NCBI GenBank assembly: GCA_942159475.1
Contig: OW804096.1
Span: 90,003,784-90,067,783, forward strand
Direction of reading: 5' to 3'
DNA length: 64,000 bases
Source of the DNA: Sthenelais limicola
Taxonomy: Eukaryota; Annelida; Polychaeta; Phyllodocida; Sigalionidae
Below, one piece after another: positions 10,241-23,497 of this stretch. How positions within the stretch are numbered: position 1 is the stretch's first letter; every line of letters begins with the position of its first letter. Under the pieces are notes generated by a model that was not told the DNA's origin, made no database searches, and worked only from the letters and a program-made list of their open reading frames with translations. A program made the position numbers and the translations under genes.

Positions 10241-11093
10241 GATGGCACTTATGAGGATATTATTAATTTTGATATTGTTCTTTTTTTATCACAGTTCTCT
10301 CTTAAAGTTGGGATTATTTTAGGTGTTATTAGGGCAACTTCATTATTATTTCACCAAAAAAGGAAGAGATGTCAGAGATACCGGCAAGTCCTGTATTTCA
10401 CACACATCGTGCACAACACTGAAACGGCTCTAGTAACCCATGTCCCTGCCCCACACACCTTAATTCAGAGGGAAAGAAGAGATGAAGCGGACTGAGAGAT
10501 TGATATTCTACATTAGACAAGGACCAACACTGCCGACAGACACCTACAATGTGGAAAGAATATCTCTATATATATATCTATATATATATATATATCTATA
10601 TTTTCCCTGTATATTTCTACATTTTAAAATTATCCTGTATGTTTGCATATTCCCCTGTTTCCTATACTTCTCAAATGTCACCTGTCTGTGAGTTTTGCAG
10701 GTTAATATATAAGATAAAGGTGTTTGCCTAATTAATGTGAGGGGGTGTAGAAAGGTGTTCTTTCTCAGAAATTTTGCTTCAATGGATCATCAATGACGAT
10801 GTGATTTTAACCAATTGTTTTAGCCAAAAATTAAATTCAACCTTCTGTGACTCAATAACTGAAATTACAATGTTTCGTTATAATGGACACGACATTAAAT
10901 GGATCCTAACGGCGATGGGATTAATTAGAAACAATTTTACGATGCAATTGCAATCCCATTATTTGCAACCAGTTAATTACAATAATTTGCATAATATTTA
11001 GGCCTACACTTCGTGGCTGGCAACAAAAAGACAAATCACAAAATCACTTCCATCGTAAGAGAAGGAGAAGGAAGTGTCCCCGCAACTATCTGA
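10241..11093. other. Non-coding, AT-rich, TA microsatellite
   Basis: No supported gene. It holds a short TA/TATC microsatellite at about 10560-10602 and several short frames made of low-complexity sequence. Confidence 0.4.
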
Positions 11094-11520
11094 CCACGAT
11101 ACTCAATGGCCGCCATATCTCTCAACATGGGAGGTCATGGCAGGGCAGGCTATTCAGTATTAATTAATCTAACGAGGCCATTAACGTACTAGATTAGGAT
11201 GACACTGTGGCAAGCTGGAGAAAGATCTGTTTTAGTCAAGAGTGTCTCAAAGAGCTTTTCACAGACAGTTTGAGGGACGCTATCCAATTGTTTTCGCGCC
11301 ACGATAATCAATGGCCGCCATATCTCTCAACTTGGGAGGTCATGGCAGGGCAGGCCACTCGCGATGGCTATTCACTATTAATTAATCTAACAAAGCCATT
11401 AACTTACTAGATTAGGATGACACTGTTGTAAGCTGGAGAAAGATCTGTTTTAGTCAAGAGTGTCTCATAGAGCTTTTCACAGACAGTTTGAGGGACGCTA
11501 TCAAATTTGTTTCGCACCAC
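11094..11520. repeat. Tandem duplication, 205-219 bp unit
   Basis: Two near-identical copies follow each other: from CCACGATACTCAATGGCC (11094) to about 11298, and from CCACGATAATCAATGGCC (11299) to about 11517. They share the TCTCAAC(A/T)TGGGAGGTCATGG block, TTAATTAATCTAAC, and the stretch around AAGATCTGTTTTAGTCAAG. The second copy carries an extra CACTCGCGATGG-like insertion. A third partial start (CACCACGCTCC) follows. Few differences separate the copies, so the duplication is recent. Confidence 0.85.
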
Positions 11521-12224
11521 GCTCCCCAAACTCGTGTAGTTTAAACCTCCTCCTTAAATGCGCAATGTCCAGAAATCTTGTTTCCACATGCTAATTGGAG
11601 CATCTGAGAGAGTAATGATCAAACACATAGCAAAATATATGTCTTAAAGACAAGCAGAAGGATTGTGTGAAAAGTGGAGTACTTACGTGGCCATCGTTCG
11701 ATCTTAATGGTAGATATCGGTAGTAATTAAGTGTAAGATTTGGTGTGTCGATTGTTGAGAGCACGTCAGACAAAAGCGGAGTGTGAGCTTGAAGTGACTC
11801 GGTCGTTGTGCACCCAGGTTATGAGGTCAGCTCGCTTTATGCGCGGTTCACCGTAGGACGTCACCAGACGGCGCAACAAGCATTTAATCAAGATGACTGA
11901 TATTTAGTAAGTTACTGTATCATAATGAGCATTTCTTTTACATTTGAGACCCCAGTAAACTTTGTCAACTATAAAATGGTACATCAGGCCAATTAATATG
12001 GTTAATAGAAATGTATGAAAAATTAATTTAACTAATTTTAAAAAAATGTATGAAGAGCGTTAGTTTCTGATTCCTTTTCGATAACGTTTCAATGACTAAT
12101 AAACATTATTGCTATTTCGTATGCAATTCAAATGACTATTCTTTAAACGTTAGCCACAAATTCTATCCACTTAGAATGACTTACACACCTATTCATTCCA
12201 TAAACATTCCCTGACATTCCTCTA
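11521..12224. other. Non-coding, no feature recognised
   Basis: AT-rich sequence without a supported frame, RNA gene or clear repeat. Confidence 0.35.
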
Positions 12225-12482
12225 CTAATTCGCCTCAGTTTTTTCTATGCAAATCTGTTCTGTTTGAGTTGGTGTTGTGGTTACGCCATGTGCCTTCCTC
12301 ATGTGTCCAATGAGATAATCAGACATAGCATAGGTCTTTGGGCATGTTGGACACTTCAGGTTAACTGGCCCTTTATGCTTATAACGCCTGTGTCTTGACA
12401 AGTTTGAATTAGATTTATATGACGCATGGCAGGATTCACACCCGAACCTTCGTTCGCCCTCTTTGCCATCTTTGGCCCTCAT
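12225..12482 (-). CDS. C2H2 zinc-finger exon or fragment
   Basis: An 85-residue minus-strand frame with two good C2H2 fingers: FGCESC...RHRRYKH and LKCPTC...HMRKAH, joined by a KGPVN linker. The start shown is the ATG at 12482; the frame is open a further 50 bases upstream without another Met. C-terminal to the fingers there is a Thr/Glu-rich tail and a stop. It resembles the last exon of a poly-zinc-finger protein such as a transcription factor. With no neighbouring exon recognised it may be a retro-copied or orphan fragment. Confidence 0.5.
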   Translation of the reverse strand: MRAKDGKEGERRFGCESCHASYKSNSNLSRHRRYKHKGPVNLKCPTCPKTYAMSDYLIGHMRKAHGVTTTPTQTEQICIEKTEAN

Positions 12483-12530
12483 CCATGGCCTGCCGATTAG
12501 TGATTTCTTTGATTTTCCCGGCGCTCGTAA

Positions 12531-13919
12531 TTAAAGCTGGTCTTAGCTCGCATTACCTGTTCCTGATTTCCCAGAGTCACTCCTGCACCTGTCTGAAAAG
12601 TAATAAATGTATAGGGGCTGGTCCTCAGTGATATGTGACAAAAGGGTGTGTGTGTGAGTGTATATGGACTATGGGTATTTTGGTGCCAGCTTATTGCAAT
12701 TTTGGAATCTTCTCCCGCCCTTTACTCACACAGCCTTTGTTGATGCCTTCCAATTCTTCTGGTCTTATTAGTCGATCCAGGAATTTGTTATTGGGTTTCA
12801 AGTGATGCACCGACCCAAAGGACTACCCACACCACCCACACCACCCCTGACCATCTTTTCTCCCCTCTATCCTATATGGATAAAAATCATTCCTTCTAAA
12901 AATCATTCCTTCATGCTTTTTTCAAACGATCTCTCCGATCCCCTTATATCATCATGACTCAAGACGTAGTGAGTAGGGAAATGGGGCACCACCGGATAAA
13001 ATGACCCTATACACCCCTATACAAGTCTCTCTCCCTCTCTCTCTCTCCCCTCTCCCCCTCTCTTCACCCATACACCAATCCACCCAACGCACTCTATAGT
13101 CTCCCCACGCGCTCTAGTGGTCCTGGGTAAGACCTTAAAGTGCCTTTCTGTCTCTTTTTCTCTGTCTCTCTCTCCCTTCTTGAGTTTTTTAGCTGCATAT
13201 AGTTGTAGTTAATATTATCAATTTCATATTACGATCACATAAAATGTACAATCGAATTTGTATACGTATAATTTATTCGTTTGTCTAGTTAGTCTTATTG
13301 TTGAAATTTCTGCAAGCACAAGCAAGTTTCTGCAAGGACAAGCAAGTTTCATGTAGGCACTCAATGGAAGAAGTACTTAAGCAGGTCCTTATATAGACGG
13401 TTGACGACGGTTGACTCGACTTGACTTGAATACGTGTCTCGCGTCTAAACTTTTGGTGTAGCTCTTTCATTCTTGTTATATCTCTTATTGGCCAAATTAG
13501 GTAGGCAATTATTCAATGGTATTTGAGTAAGAAGATGGTCCTTCTAGGTCCACATAGCAGGCATCGCCTCATCATTCTATTGAGAAAAGGGTCCATAAGT
13601 TGACACATTGATGCGCTATTAGAGATGTCCCCATTTGTCCTTATGCCTCGAATTCGCCTGGGTCACCCATGTATGCATAGAGACATTAAGGCACACTGAT
13701 GTGGCACTTGGAATAGACGTAGAGCGATTGTGGAGAAATGATACTGCACCCAAGGAAGATCTGAAAAATATAAAATAAATAACAGATCAAAATGATATAC
13801 ATGACGTTAATATATAATGTCTTTTGGCGATGTATATGGATCGTGTCATCTTTTTAAAATATGTCGTTAGTTCATCTACTTTGTTGGTCTCTACAGGTCG
13901 ATGCTCTTAGACGTAAACG
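12531..13919. other. Non-coding with CT-rich microsatellites
   Basis: CT/CCCT-rich tracts near 13025-13065 and 13145-13180, and a short local repeat near 13315-13350 (CAAGCAAGTTTC twice). No gene is supported. Confidence 0.4.
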
Positions 13920-14150
13920 AGAGTGAAGAAGAGGGGATGGAGAGGGTGTATGAAGGGGAGAGTTAAGAAAAAGGAGGGTTGGGGAATAGGAGAGGGGGAG
14001 GGAAAGAGGCGAGGGAGAGGATGTATGGGAACGGAGAGAGGGGAGGGGGAGGGAGATGAGGGTGGGCTAATCGGAGATGGGGTTGGGAGAGAAAAACATC
14101 TATGAAAGACAGAGGGGGAGCATGAGGAAGAGGGGAAGGAGAGGGGGGCG
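13920..14150 (+). repeat. Purine-rich G/A tract
   Basis: About 230 bases that are nearly pure G and A on the plus strand, with many GGG runs (GGGGGAGGG, GGGGAGGGGG). The apparent frames on both strands here are simple-sequence artefacts. Such a tract can form triplex or G-quadruplex structures. Confidence 0.7.
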
Positions 14151-15290
14151 GTAATGAAGAATGTTTTCAGACATGAGTTTAAAGGCAAGAATAAAGGACG
14201 ATTTATGTCAGCGTTCAAAATAAGAGCAGTTTTGACCATAATTTAAGCTTGGCCGCCTGGGCAATATATAATTACAGCAAGATTCTGGTGATTATATTTT
14301 CAGCAGAAATCTTTAATTTCCCAGTTTGATTCCCATTGAAGATCATTGATGATATTAGAAAGTTTATGTTCTCCCCTACCCCGGAAATATTTTGAACACA
14401 TACTCTTAAATTTTAGATAGTGCATTTGAGATGAATGAATATATATCTTAGTTCCTGTATTATAAGGTCATTTACCGAAGCAACCTCTAAATCTGGCATG
14501 GGGTCTGGGGCCTGTCTAGGGCTCCAGAAGCCGGAGGTTTTTCCCTTAGTCTTGGACACGCTTTATGGCAATGGGGGTGTTAAAATGTATCCTCATTTGA
14601 GTCACTGGCTTCGAAATACTGGATAGTTTGTGTGAGTTATAATATTATTATTCAATGGCACCCAATGGTTCCTTTATTTAAAAAGAAGATGAGTGTTATT
14701 ATTAAACTATTTGTTTCTACAATTATTTTCTATGCTATACTAAAATATTCTACTTTATTTCACTTCTGACTTAGGGACTGTTCCTTTATAACTATGGGAG
14801 TGGGGGGGGGGGGGGTCAGAGGAGAATGTTCAGGGGGGGGGGGGGGTCAACTTTTTTTGCACAGACTCTGCACAAAAATAATCAATATTTAATATTCGGA
14901 TGTTTTTGATTTTTGTAAAAAAATTAAATACAGGGGTTCAGACTAATGCTTGCCCGCTCACCCGGGGCGAGTAGATTTCTCTACGGGCGAGTGAAAGTTA
15001 CCAAAACACTAGTCCGTCGGGCGAGCAGAAAAAAGCCCTGCTAATTAATGGCGACCAGCTTCAGTGCAGCAATAACCCTGTACGATGTTTATGTTTTAAT
15101 CAGAGGTTCGCGCAGACAATTACAAAGAAACATGTTTTGTTTTGAGTTAGTGAAATCGTATCAAGTTATGTCTGTGTGTGCAATGTCTGCCGACCACCAG
15201 TCCTTCTTTTATGTGATAATAAATTAGTAATATACATGAATGGGGTACCTGGTCAAGTCAGCCCAAGCCACTGCAGGGTGGTAAACAGGG
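14151..15290. other. Non-coding with G-runs and dispersed repeat pieces
   Basis: Two long G homopolymer runs near 14801-14815 and 14834-14846. Near 14950-15040 a stretch with TTGCCCGCTCACCCGGGGCGAG and ACTAGTCCGTCGGGCGAGC resembles 1081-1105, so it is a dispersed repeat. No gene. Confidence 0.45.
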
Positions 15291-15295
15291 AATGG

Positions 15296-16885
15296 GGCAG
15301 TACTCGAATTTACGGACCAGTGGACTGGGGAGGTACTGGTCCATACCACTTGGCACTGGTCCGGTCCTCAATAAACACAATTTACATACAATAACTTTTA
15401 ATAAGCATGCAGTTCATCTCATACGAATGTTTATAATTATCATGGTATTCCATAATGAATGATAGTACATAACACCCTCTAAAAGAAAAATCATATAAAC
15501 CTCTTTGAAAAGGGGGTCATGTAGCCTGAAATGTTGGACCCCGGCCCCCCTACATCAAATGGTTTTTTTCGTTTTTTTAAAAAACCAAACTTTTGTGAAT
15601 GAATTCTCACAAAGTGATATTTCTCATTTGTCAAGGGGAAAAATAGGACGTTTTTCTCTGTTTGGCTGTGGTATTTTTAAGTTTATGCCTACAGCTAGCC
15701 TATTATGGTGAGGCATATAAATACTCTAAAACCAGTATTTTGAATATTTCTATATCTTCCCTGAAATCCCAAAAATCTAATTTATAACCATAAAGAAATT
15801 CTCATCAACCTTTTCTACATGTATACATATTTTAAAAATCTGTTTTAAAAAGCTATTGTCGCAGCTATCTAAAATTCTTTATCTCTAGTGATGAGTAGTA
15901 AAATTTCGCTTCCCAAATCTCACAGAAGGTAGTATACTACCCTTTAACTCTCATGAGTAAAAGTTGACTGAAATACTTCTTTCAGGCTGCTAAAATCTTT
16001 CATTTTAGCAAGTACAATTTTGCCGAAAACTTTACCTTCCAGCTCTTGTTAACTTTAAAGGCATTTATTGAACTACTAATGACTTTATTTTGTCAGTAAA
16101 ACTTAATATTGCGACCTGACATAACTGGCCGTCACGTTATTCTCAAGAGCTTCATCGATATAATACCAGGGGTCGTAGTAAGCCTTGGGTCAGTACTAGT
16201 ATTGTGGACGAGTGGACTGATGGAGGTACTGGTCCACACCCACTCACCACTCGTCCACAACCTATCCAAAATTGATCAAATTAGCTGACTTGTAGAAGTG
16301 AAAATAACAACTTTAGAGGTTACAAACCTAAACTTTTGTCATTACATAGATCTCATGATGAAAACATAATATGCAGGAGACATTTAGTATTTGCAAACAA
16401 AAACTTATTTCTCCTCCTCATGTCATGTACTTTTTGTATGTTTGAAAATGATACTGTGATGCTGATGATTCCCGTTCATACTGATGGAAGAGATGAGTGG
16501 TTTTCTCCATGCAACCTGTATTTCGAAAATTAATGTATCAATCTTATGTTGATGGCATTGAGATATAATGGAAATAAATCAGTCAAGTTTGGGCCAGTCA
16601 CAATCTTTTATCTTGCCCTGTGTTGGTACTCGTAATTGTGGACGAGTGCACCAGCAATGGTACTCGTCCACAGCAAAATGAACTCGTTATTTACGAGTAC
16701 AAAGCCCTTACTACGACCCCTGTAATACTATTAAATGGTACCGATTTGAAAGCTAAGCTTGACTCCCATTTTCAGTATTTTGCATTAAAAAAAACCCTTC
16801 GTTTTCATGCATTTTGGTACTCGAGAATACGGACCAGTGCGCTCACAGTGGTACTCGCCCACCACACTTTTCACTCGCAAATGCG
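15296..16885 (+). repeat. Four copies of a hairpin-forming module
   Basis: Related units lie at about 15296-15362, 16190-16260, 16623-16690 and 16815-16885. Each has TACT(C/A)G near its start, then GGAC(C/G)AGTG, a 10-15 base spacer, and GGTACT(C/G)G(T/C)CCA. In the third copy GTGGACGAGT (16638-16647) and ACTCGTCCAC (16662-16671) are a perfect 10-bp stem. In the second, 16204-16213 pairs perfectly with 16249-16258 and nearly with 16228-16237. Function unknown; likely part of a non-autonomous mobile element. Confidence 0.65.
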
Positions 16886-16989
16886 AGTGGGCGAGTGGCT
16901 ATTTACCACCCTGCACTGCCTGCTGGCTTGCGGATGCACCGTACTGTGACGAGATGAGCAGAGGCCGACATGACGCAATGCTAATTATA

Positions 16990-17142
16990 AGCCCCGCCCA
17001 CTGTCATAGTCGGAACGGAATTTTTTTTTAATAATTAACAAAAAAGTTTCCCAAATGATTAAATATGATTGATTTCAACGTGTGGGAAAAATATCCACTG
17101 TGAAAGAAGAAAGTTATGTTTGGTAATTAAGCCCCGCCCACT
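16990..17142 (+). promoter_or_regulatory. Two GC boxes upstream of a candidate exon
   Basis: AAGCCCCGCCCACTG occurs at about 16990 and again at about 17129, the second about 60 bases before the ATG at 17198. CCCCGCCC is an Sp1/KLF-type site. The repeated placement suggests a TATA-less promoter, although it could equally be part of a dispersed repeat. Confidence 0.35.
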
Positions 17143-17197
17143 GAAATGGCAAGGTCAAGGTCAAAATCCCAAGTGATTGGAACATTCAAAGTTCAAG

Positions 17198-17353
17198 ATG
17201 GCTCCTCATCGACCTCCTCCACCGACGATCGTGGAAGTTTCTACAGGCGTGCCAACGAGTGACGAGGAAGATGGACTACCGAAGGATTTTGATAAGGCAA
17301 AGTGCGAAAGACAGGGCAGACGAAGCGCTGGTCGTTTTGATAAGGGAGAGAGC
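17198..17353 (+). CDS. Candidate first coding exon, unknown gene
   Basis: The ATG at 17198 has a good context (CAAGATGG) and opens exactly 52 codons up to a consensus donor GAGC|GTAAGT at 17354. The peptide begins MAPHRPPPP, continues with an acidic SDEEDGLP patch and ends in a basic stretch. It lies behind two GC boxes. No partner exon was identified downstream, and the frame runs on past the donor to 17491. Host gene or transposon gene cannot be decided. Confidence 0.35.
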
Positions 17354-19883
17354 GTAAGTTCCTTTATGTCTGTAAATGTTTACTTATCCGGTCGCGGTGG
17401 GTTGACAAGAATGCCCAGGTGCGACAAGATCGCCTCCCGAACGCCCGAGAGTCTCGCCACGCCAAAATCAACTATTATAATATACGTGTAATACCAACGA
17501 GATTATATTGAGACAGAGGTCTGACTGAAGGGGCCTATATGGGGACACTGGGGTCGAGCTTGTTTTCGATTTTTATCACTCATTAAGTACTAATGCTAGA
17601 TAGTGGTGTGTGGTTTTCTTGGAAGTCGGGAGATGTGGTCACTTTAGTAAGGGTTCATGTCTCCCATCTACAGCTGCTTACCAATGGCTCATCAGTGTTC
17701 AAAATAACAGCTTGCCCGGGCCATTTGGCAAGCAAAAATCGCGGCGGGCAAGTTGTTTTGGCCCTAAGCTTGCCCGCCCGGGCAAGCTAATATTACAGCA
17801 AGATTCAGGTGCATGAAATCTTGAAATTCCATGTGTATATATAATAATTCTATTTCCACTTTCTTATACAATAACATTGGTTTCAAAGTCTGGAAATAGG
17901 GTACATCCATCTGTGATACAACACAGGATTCCTTGTTCTGTTATAGTTTGTTCTGTTTTGACTTTCTTCTGATCAGATCACTGTATTTAGTTGTTTTCTT
18001 TATGTTCTCATTCGAACTTATATATCCTATAAATTTTCTACAAATACAACTCTTATAAATTATACTAACATTTTGCATTAACTCAGTTCCAGTTTACACT
18101 GTCGTCATTACAATTTAAATCCAGTGGTGGTCATTTCTACCTGTTAACTTCAAACTATACTACACTCTGCGTTTTTCATGTTACCTGTAGCGTTATTAAT
18201 CAATACCAAATAAATTCAGTAAACAATGCATGAAACATTAACAGTTATTTTTAAATTAAGAGGGGTTGGTCGAAATTCATGGATTTGTCTTGTAGTCTAT
18301 CTGCCTATAAATATTAGTAAGTCAAGTGGTCGTAATACAGTCATACAGTCATTTACAGGGTTCCTGAGATCAGTAAATGGTCTGTACTTAAAAGTCAGAA
18401 ATTTTCTATATTTCTAAAATTAGAAGAATGCATTGGAACATCACTCATTGTACTAAAAGAATCCCAGGGGACCATGCCCCCAAACCCACCCAATTTTGCA
18501 CTGTCTATGTTGTCAAATATTTCTTGCGAGAATCTTGATCAGAGGCAGAAGTCTACCATATTAATGTTTTTGGTATTCTTTATGACCATCATACCCATGT
18601 AAAATAACTACTTTAGGGCTTGCTGTTGTGTATTTTAAAGACCCTTTTCTCGCCTGCTAATGACTTTATTGTTTGTTAGTAAAAAGGCAGTAAAATTTGG
18701 GGAGTAATTTTGAAGACTATAGACTTATTATTTACTATTTTATAATTTACTCATTATGTTGGTGGGCAACCTGAAATTCTGGCGGGCAAGCTGATTTGTC
18801 ATGGAACTTGCCCGGAGGGGCAACCTAATTTGTTTCCTTATTTCGACCACTGCTCATGCATGTTTTCCCTACTTTGGGCCAATAATTTTGCTATTTTGAT
18901 ACCTTCCGATCTGGTGAAAATGAAGGGATAAGTTTGAACACCTTATTTAAGCTATTATACACATGTCCAAGTAATGAATATACTTTCACCAGATCGGAAC
19001 ATTATTTAAATTACAAATATTAATGAGAATTTGAAACCTTAATACTCAGGTCAATAGATCTGGGCCATATTGGTCCTTTGAGATGGGGAACATATCATCT
19101 GAAAGCTAAAGACAAGGGGATTCACACCAAATGCTAACCATATAGATATCATAAGCAACCTGGCCACAACCTGGGCCCAAAGTAACCCTGTTTTCTTGTA
19201 AGTTTATGTGGGTCAGGGGCTTTCATGGGAGTTTCAGAAAATAGAGTTTAGGGCTGAAAACAAGCTCGGGACTAAAGGATTGCCGCCTGGCCTGTGGTTT
19301 CATGCTGTGTAGCACTGGAGGACTCTGATGTGGGCCTTGTGCCAATGGCGAAAGGAAAATCACTTTGGCGAAAAAAAAATCAATTTGGATATTTTGGTTT
19401 AGCCACAGTGGCGAAAACAAAATATCTCTAATGAAACTATATTTTCAATAGGGAGCAGGCAAGTGAACATAGAAAACTCATTTGCCTTTCAAAGTCACCT
19501 GCACGCATATCTGAACTAGATTTTCATCTGGCCCGTCTTTTCCGAACCCCTTAAGCTTGAAAATGTACATTAATTCAAAATTATCACAATGACATGAATT
19601 AAAATCGGAATTAACCGTTATCCGCCCTCCATGGTGAAGGAAAATAAGAGAGAGAGGGGGAGGGGGGAGAGAAAGAGGGGAGGGGAGAGATTGAGAGAGG
19701 GAAAGTCTTGAATGAGCGGCCAGGTAATCATAACATGACCTACTTACGGCTAAGGTTACCGCAGTACTCAGGGTTGAAGAAACATGAACATAACATTTTG
19801 AAATAGATAAATTACAGAGGTGTTGGTCGAAGTGTTTGAATAGTTGTTTTAAAATCCTCCAATAGGAATTAGTTTGTTGTGTG
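17354..19883. other. Non-coding with dispersed repeats
   Basis: Stretches at about 17710-17800 and 18760-18830 repeat CTTGCCCGGGC / GGCGGGCAAG-type motifs, also met near 14245. A GA-rich microsatellite lies at about 19647-19705. Near 18900-19010 TTCCGATCTGGTGAAA and TTTCACCAGATCGGAA form a perfect inverted pair about 90 bases apart, so this is probably the end of another repeat. No gene supported. Confidence 0.4.
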
Positions 19884-19890
19884 TATATAA
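19884..19890 (+). promoter_or_regulatory. TATA box of the polymerase gene
   Basis: TATATAA lies about 57 bases before the ATG at 19947, with a CCAAT motif at about 19858. This is the spacing expected for a short 5' leader. Confidence 0.5.
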
Positions 19891-20201
19891 TGAGCTGATG
19901 ATGTTAGTTAGGCGTATTCGTTAGGTATGCGTTCCTTAATATTACGATGGAGTCGGATTGGTTGGATAAGAATATTGTAGAGGTGACATCTTCCTTTGGT
20001 GATGATATAGAGGGTTTGAAACAATGGGCTGAATTATTGGGGTGTTCAGAACATCCGGCTATTGCTAGTCGGTTATCTGCATTGGATTTACAAGGAGAAA
20101 TATCTCGTTTTTCGGATCCTGTGGAGCTGATGACTTGGAGCACTAAAAATGGAATAGAGAACAATGTATTCGTTCAAGAGAAACTAAAGGATCTGTATGG
20201 T

Positions 20202-20326
20202 GTGAGTACTTTTTTATTTGATTTTGATATTTCGTTATTATGGGTTGAGTATTTTGTTGTGTTATTATTATATTATTATTATTATTACACGATGATATTT
20301 GATGTGTTGTTTTTTGGTTTGTTTAG
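20202..20326 (+). other. Polymerase intron 1
   Basis: Donor GGT|GTGAGT and acceptor TTTGTTTAG|ATT, phase 0 on both sides. The intron holds an ATT/TTA microsatellite at about 20262-20287. Confidence 0.75.
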
Positions 20327-22169
20327 ATTGTGAGTTTGCTTGAAGAGTCAAATGAAGGAGTCGCTACTACCACTGCTGATGCTTCGAGTTTATTGACTGA
20401 GGAAGATTTAGATGTTTGGTGCGAGTTTTTTAAGTCAGCGCCCCCGTGTCAATTACCTTATTTATTGCCGAGTGATTTATCCTGTGATGTGTCAACTCCC
20501 ACCCATCAACAGGACTTTCCTAGCGCGTCGTTAGACGTTAGATTACCGCAACCCTCGAGCAGTGGTGTCGGCGGCGGGATTATTGACACAAGAGATGAAA
20601 GGGATAAATGTCTTTCTAATGGGGGTGTATCTCGATTAGACAACTTGCATTGTGTCGAATGTGACAGCAAATTTAAAACGCGGAACGCTTTGACACGACA
20701 TAGAAAGAAAAGCTGCACTGGAAAAGTTTGCAAGTTTTGTAGGCAGGTGTTTAAATTTGCGTCTGGTCGTTTTAGACACGAAAGAACATGCCCAGCTAAA
20801 TTGGAGCAAGTGAGTGAGAGAGAGGATGCGGAGGCTGGAGATAAAATGTGTCAATTTTGCAAAAAGGTGTTTAGATTTGTATCAGGGAAAATTAAACACA
20901 TGCCCCTATGTAGAGTTAGAGCGACAAACAAACTAGACTCAAAAAAACAATCAAAACCGACTTCGCGATACAAGTGCTCGCGCTGTAGTGCCACCTTTGA
21001 GTGCAGATCGACATCTGCACAACCAAGATCAGCACGGGTATGGGGAGATACAGACGACGCCATGGGGAGAGGGGGACCCGCCTTTTGATACAGAAAGTAA
21101 AGACGGTGCTGAGGCTTTGAGAATATACTCTCGTAATAAGCGTATAATATTGATGTCGAATAAGTTTGGAGATATTCAGGATAAAATTAATTTTCCGACC
21201 GCAGATTTGTCGGGTGGTATGGATGAATTTGCGAAGCATTTGGAGTCAGTTTATTTGACTCAGACAAGTTCGTTTAAATTGGACGTTTCTATGGGTGTTA
21301 TTCTGAAACATGTTACAACGGGAGAGATGAGATATTTTGCTCCCTATAGCAATGTGTCCCTATTTTCCGAGCCTTTGTACATTTCTAAGAGATCGGATAT
21401 TGTAGAGGCCTTGGAGTTATTGAAGAATATTGACTTGGCGGAATATATGCTACACGTTTGACCTGATACAAAATGGAGACCGTTCTACTTTACGAATGTG
21501 TTGTATTTGGTCACAAAAACGCAATATCCTCTGGGGAAAGGTGTTGTTTCTGACTTTATACGTGGTAAGAGATGCATTGTTTCTCTGGATATGAATCCTA
21601 AGAAGGGGAAAAGATATAGCGACAATTTGTGTGTTTTTAGATGCTACATGACGCACAAGAATTTACGAGAGACAGACATTGGTAAATTATACCAAAAATG
21701 GCGCGCTTATCTTATTGCAAATGGTGTGACAGCTCCTCCGTCGTCTAGATCTAAATATAAAGGAATTACCCTTGCCGACCTTCCAGCCTTTGAAGACTGT
21801 TTTGGGGTCTCGATAGATGCGTACGAGATGTTTCCCGACTCCAGCGTGGTTTTACGCTATAGCCACCAGTCCAAGAATGGTGACAAAATGTATTTAAACA
21901 TTTATGAGGGCCATTTATCGTACATAAACAATTTTTCTCTTTACGCCCAGAAATATATGTGTCCAACGTGCTGTATGCATTTTAAAGTTTTGGGTGCCTA
22001 TAGACGTCACATTAGGTCTTGTGTTTCGAGAACTACATATGCCTACCCGGGTGGGATTCATTCACAAACAAAGACAATATTTGACGAGCTTCAGGAATTG
22101 GGGATAGTTGTTGATAAAGAAAAAAGACAATATGTGTTTTTCTCGGTTTTTGATTTTGAAGCTATTTTA

Positions 22170-23497
22170 GCCCCTTCACCCCCACTGGCAACAATTGTTG
22201 CCAGCCCCACGTGGGCAAATCTTGCCCATTTTTGCCCATTTGGGCAAATTTTACCAAATTTGACATAGTGATAGAAATTTTGGGTAACTATGTATTATAG
22301 AGTATTTAGTATCATTATAAAGCATACATCATGGAAATTAATTCCCCAGTATTTTTTTCCATGGCAACTCAATGGGGCTAGAATGGTAACCATGGAAACA
22401 ATGTAACAATTTAGGGCTTATTTTTGTCACTTTTCCTGTTTGTATTTAGCTATTTTGAGGAATTTGTCCTTACAAAAACATTAGATTTGAAGGTCAGTGG
22501 TACCTTGATATTTCTCAAGAAAAAATATAGTTCTACTCGAAAAACCGTTTCCATGGAAACAGATTTTGATCAAATACATCAATTTTCACTCAAAATTATT
22601 CATAAATTGAAATGATTAATTTTCATTAAAACATTCACCCAAATTTGCTGAAACTCTCAATTCTTGCCAAGCACACCAAAATTAGTTGTACAAATTTCTT
22701 TTTTTCTTTGTTTGTCAATAGTAACCATGGAAACGACTTAGGATATATACCCTAGGCTAATTTCTCCCAGAAAAATAATGATTTTTCAGAAATCACCTGA
22801 TATAGGCAAGTGTGGTATCAGAAGAAAGGTCTTAACAAGGAGAATTCAGAAATATAATTTATTTCCAAATTGGGGTAGTTATGTATCCATGGCAACCAAA
22901 AATAGAAAATTTCCTTAATTTTTCAATTCATGTGTTTTCATTTGGTTGCTATGGTAACAGACTCATATAATGTTGTAAAAACTAATTTAATTGAATAGGG
23001 GAATCATTTAGATTGACTTGAGCAACACACAACATTGAAAAATCCCTATTAAGTAGGAAAAGTGTCAAATTGAATACAGGGGTATCTATTTTCATACCTT
23101 CTCTATAATGGTATTCTGGTTAACCCTATAGGGGTAGGTATGATTGTATGACGTTTCCAAGGCAACCTTTGGGATTCCCCTGATGTGTTTGGTATCAAAA
23201 TGTTCCTAGCGACATAACCAATCTAGATCCAATATCATTTAAATCATATATCAAACAATATTTGAATGAAACCAAAACTAAACTAATTATTTTAATAGAA
23301 CTATGTGTTGCCATGGTAACCGATTTTTAGTACATAACCATTTCAAATTTGGGATCTCTATGGAAAGTGCTTCAAGGTGGTATATATATCTTATGGTGAA
23401 ACAAAGGGTTAAATTGTATTTTTTATTCAGATATATGCATATTAATTGTAGGAAATTTACCCCCAAATTCCCCTGGGGAGGCTGGGGTTGAAGGGGT
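22170..23497. mobile_element. TA-flanked MITE inside the polymerase gene
   Basis: A 1,328-bp insertion flanked by TA (22168-22169 and 23498-23499). Its ends are inverted copies: GCCCCTTCACCCCCA at the left and TGGGGTTGAAGGGGT at the right (13 of 15 match). This is the pattern of non-autonomous Tc1/mariner-type elements. The polymerase frame is in the same phase on both flanks, so the insertion splits an exon directly after the DFE exonuclease motif. Inside, there is a perfect palindrome GGCAACAATTGTTGCC (22187-22202) and many CCATGG(A/C)AAC-type motifs. No transposase frame. Confidence 0.85.

Noticed and set aside
13907..14239. ORFs on both strands in the purine tract
   Set aside because: Simple G/A sequence is free of stops by composition; peptides are low-complexity only.
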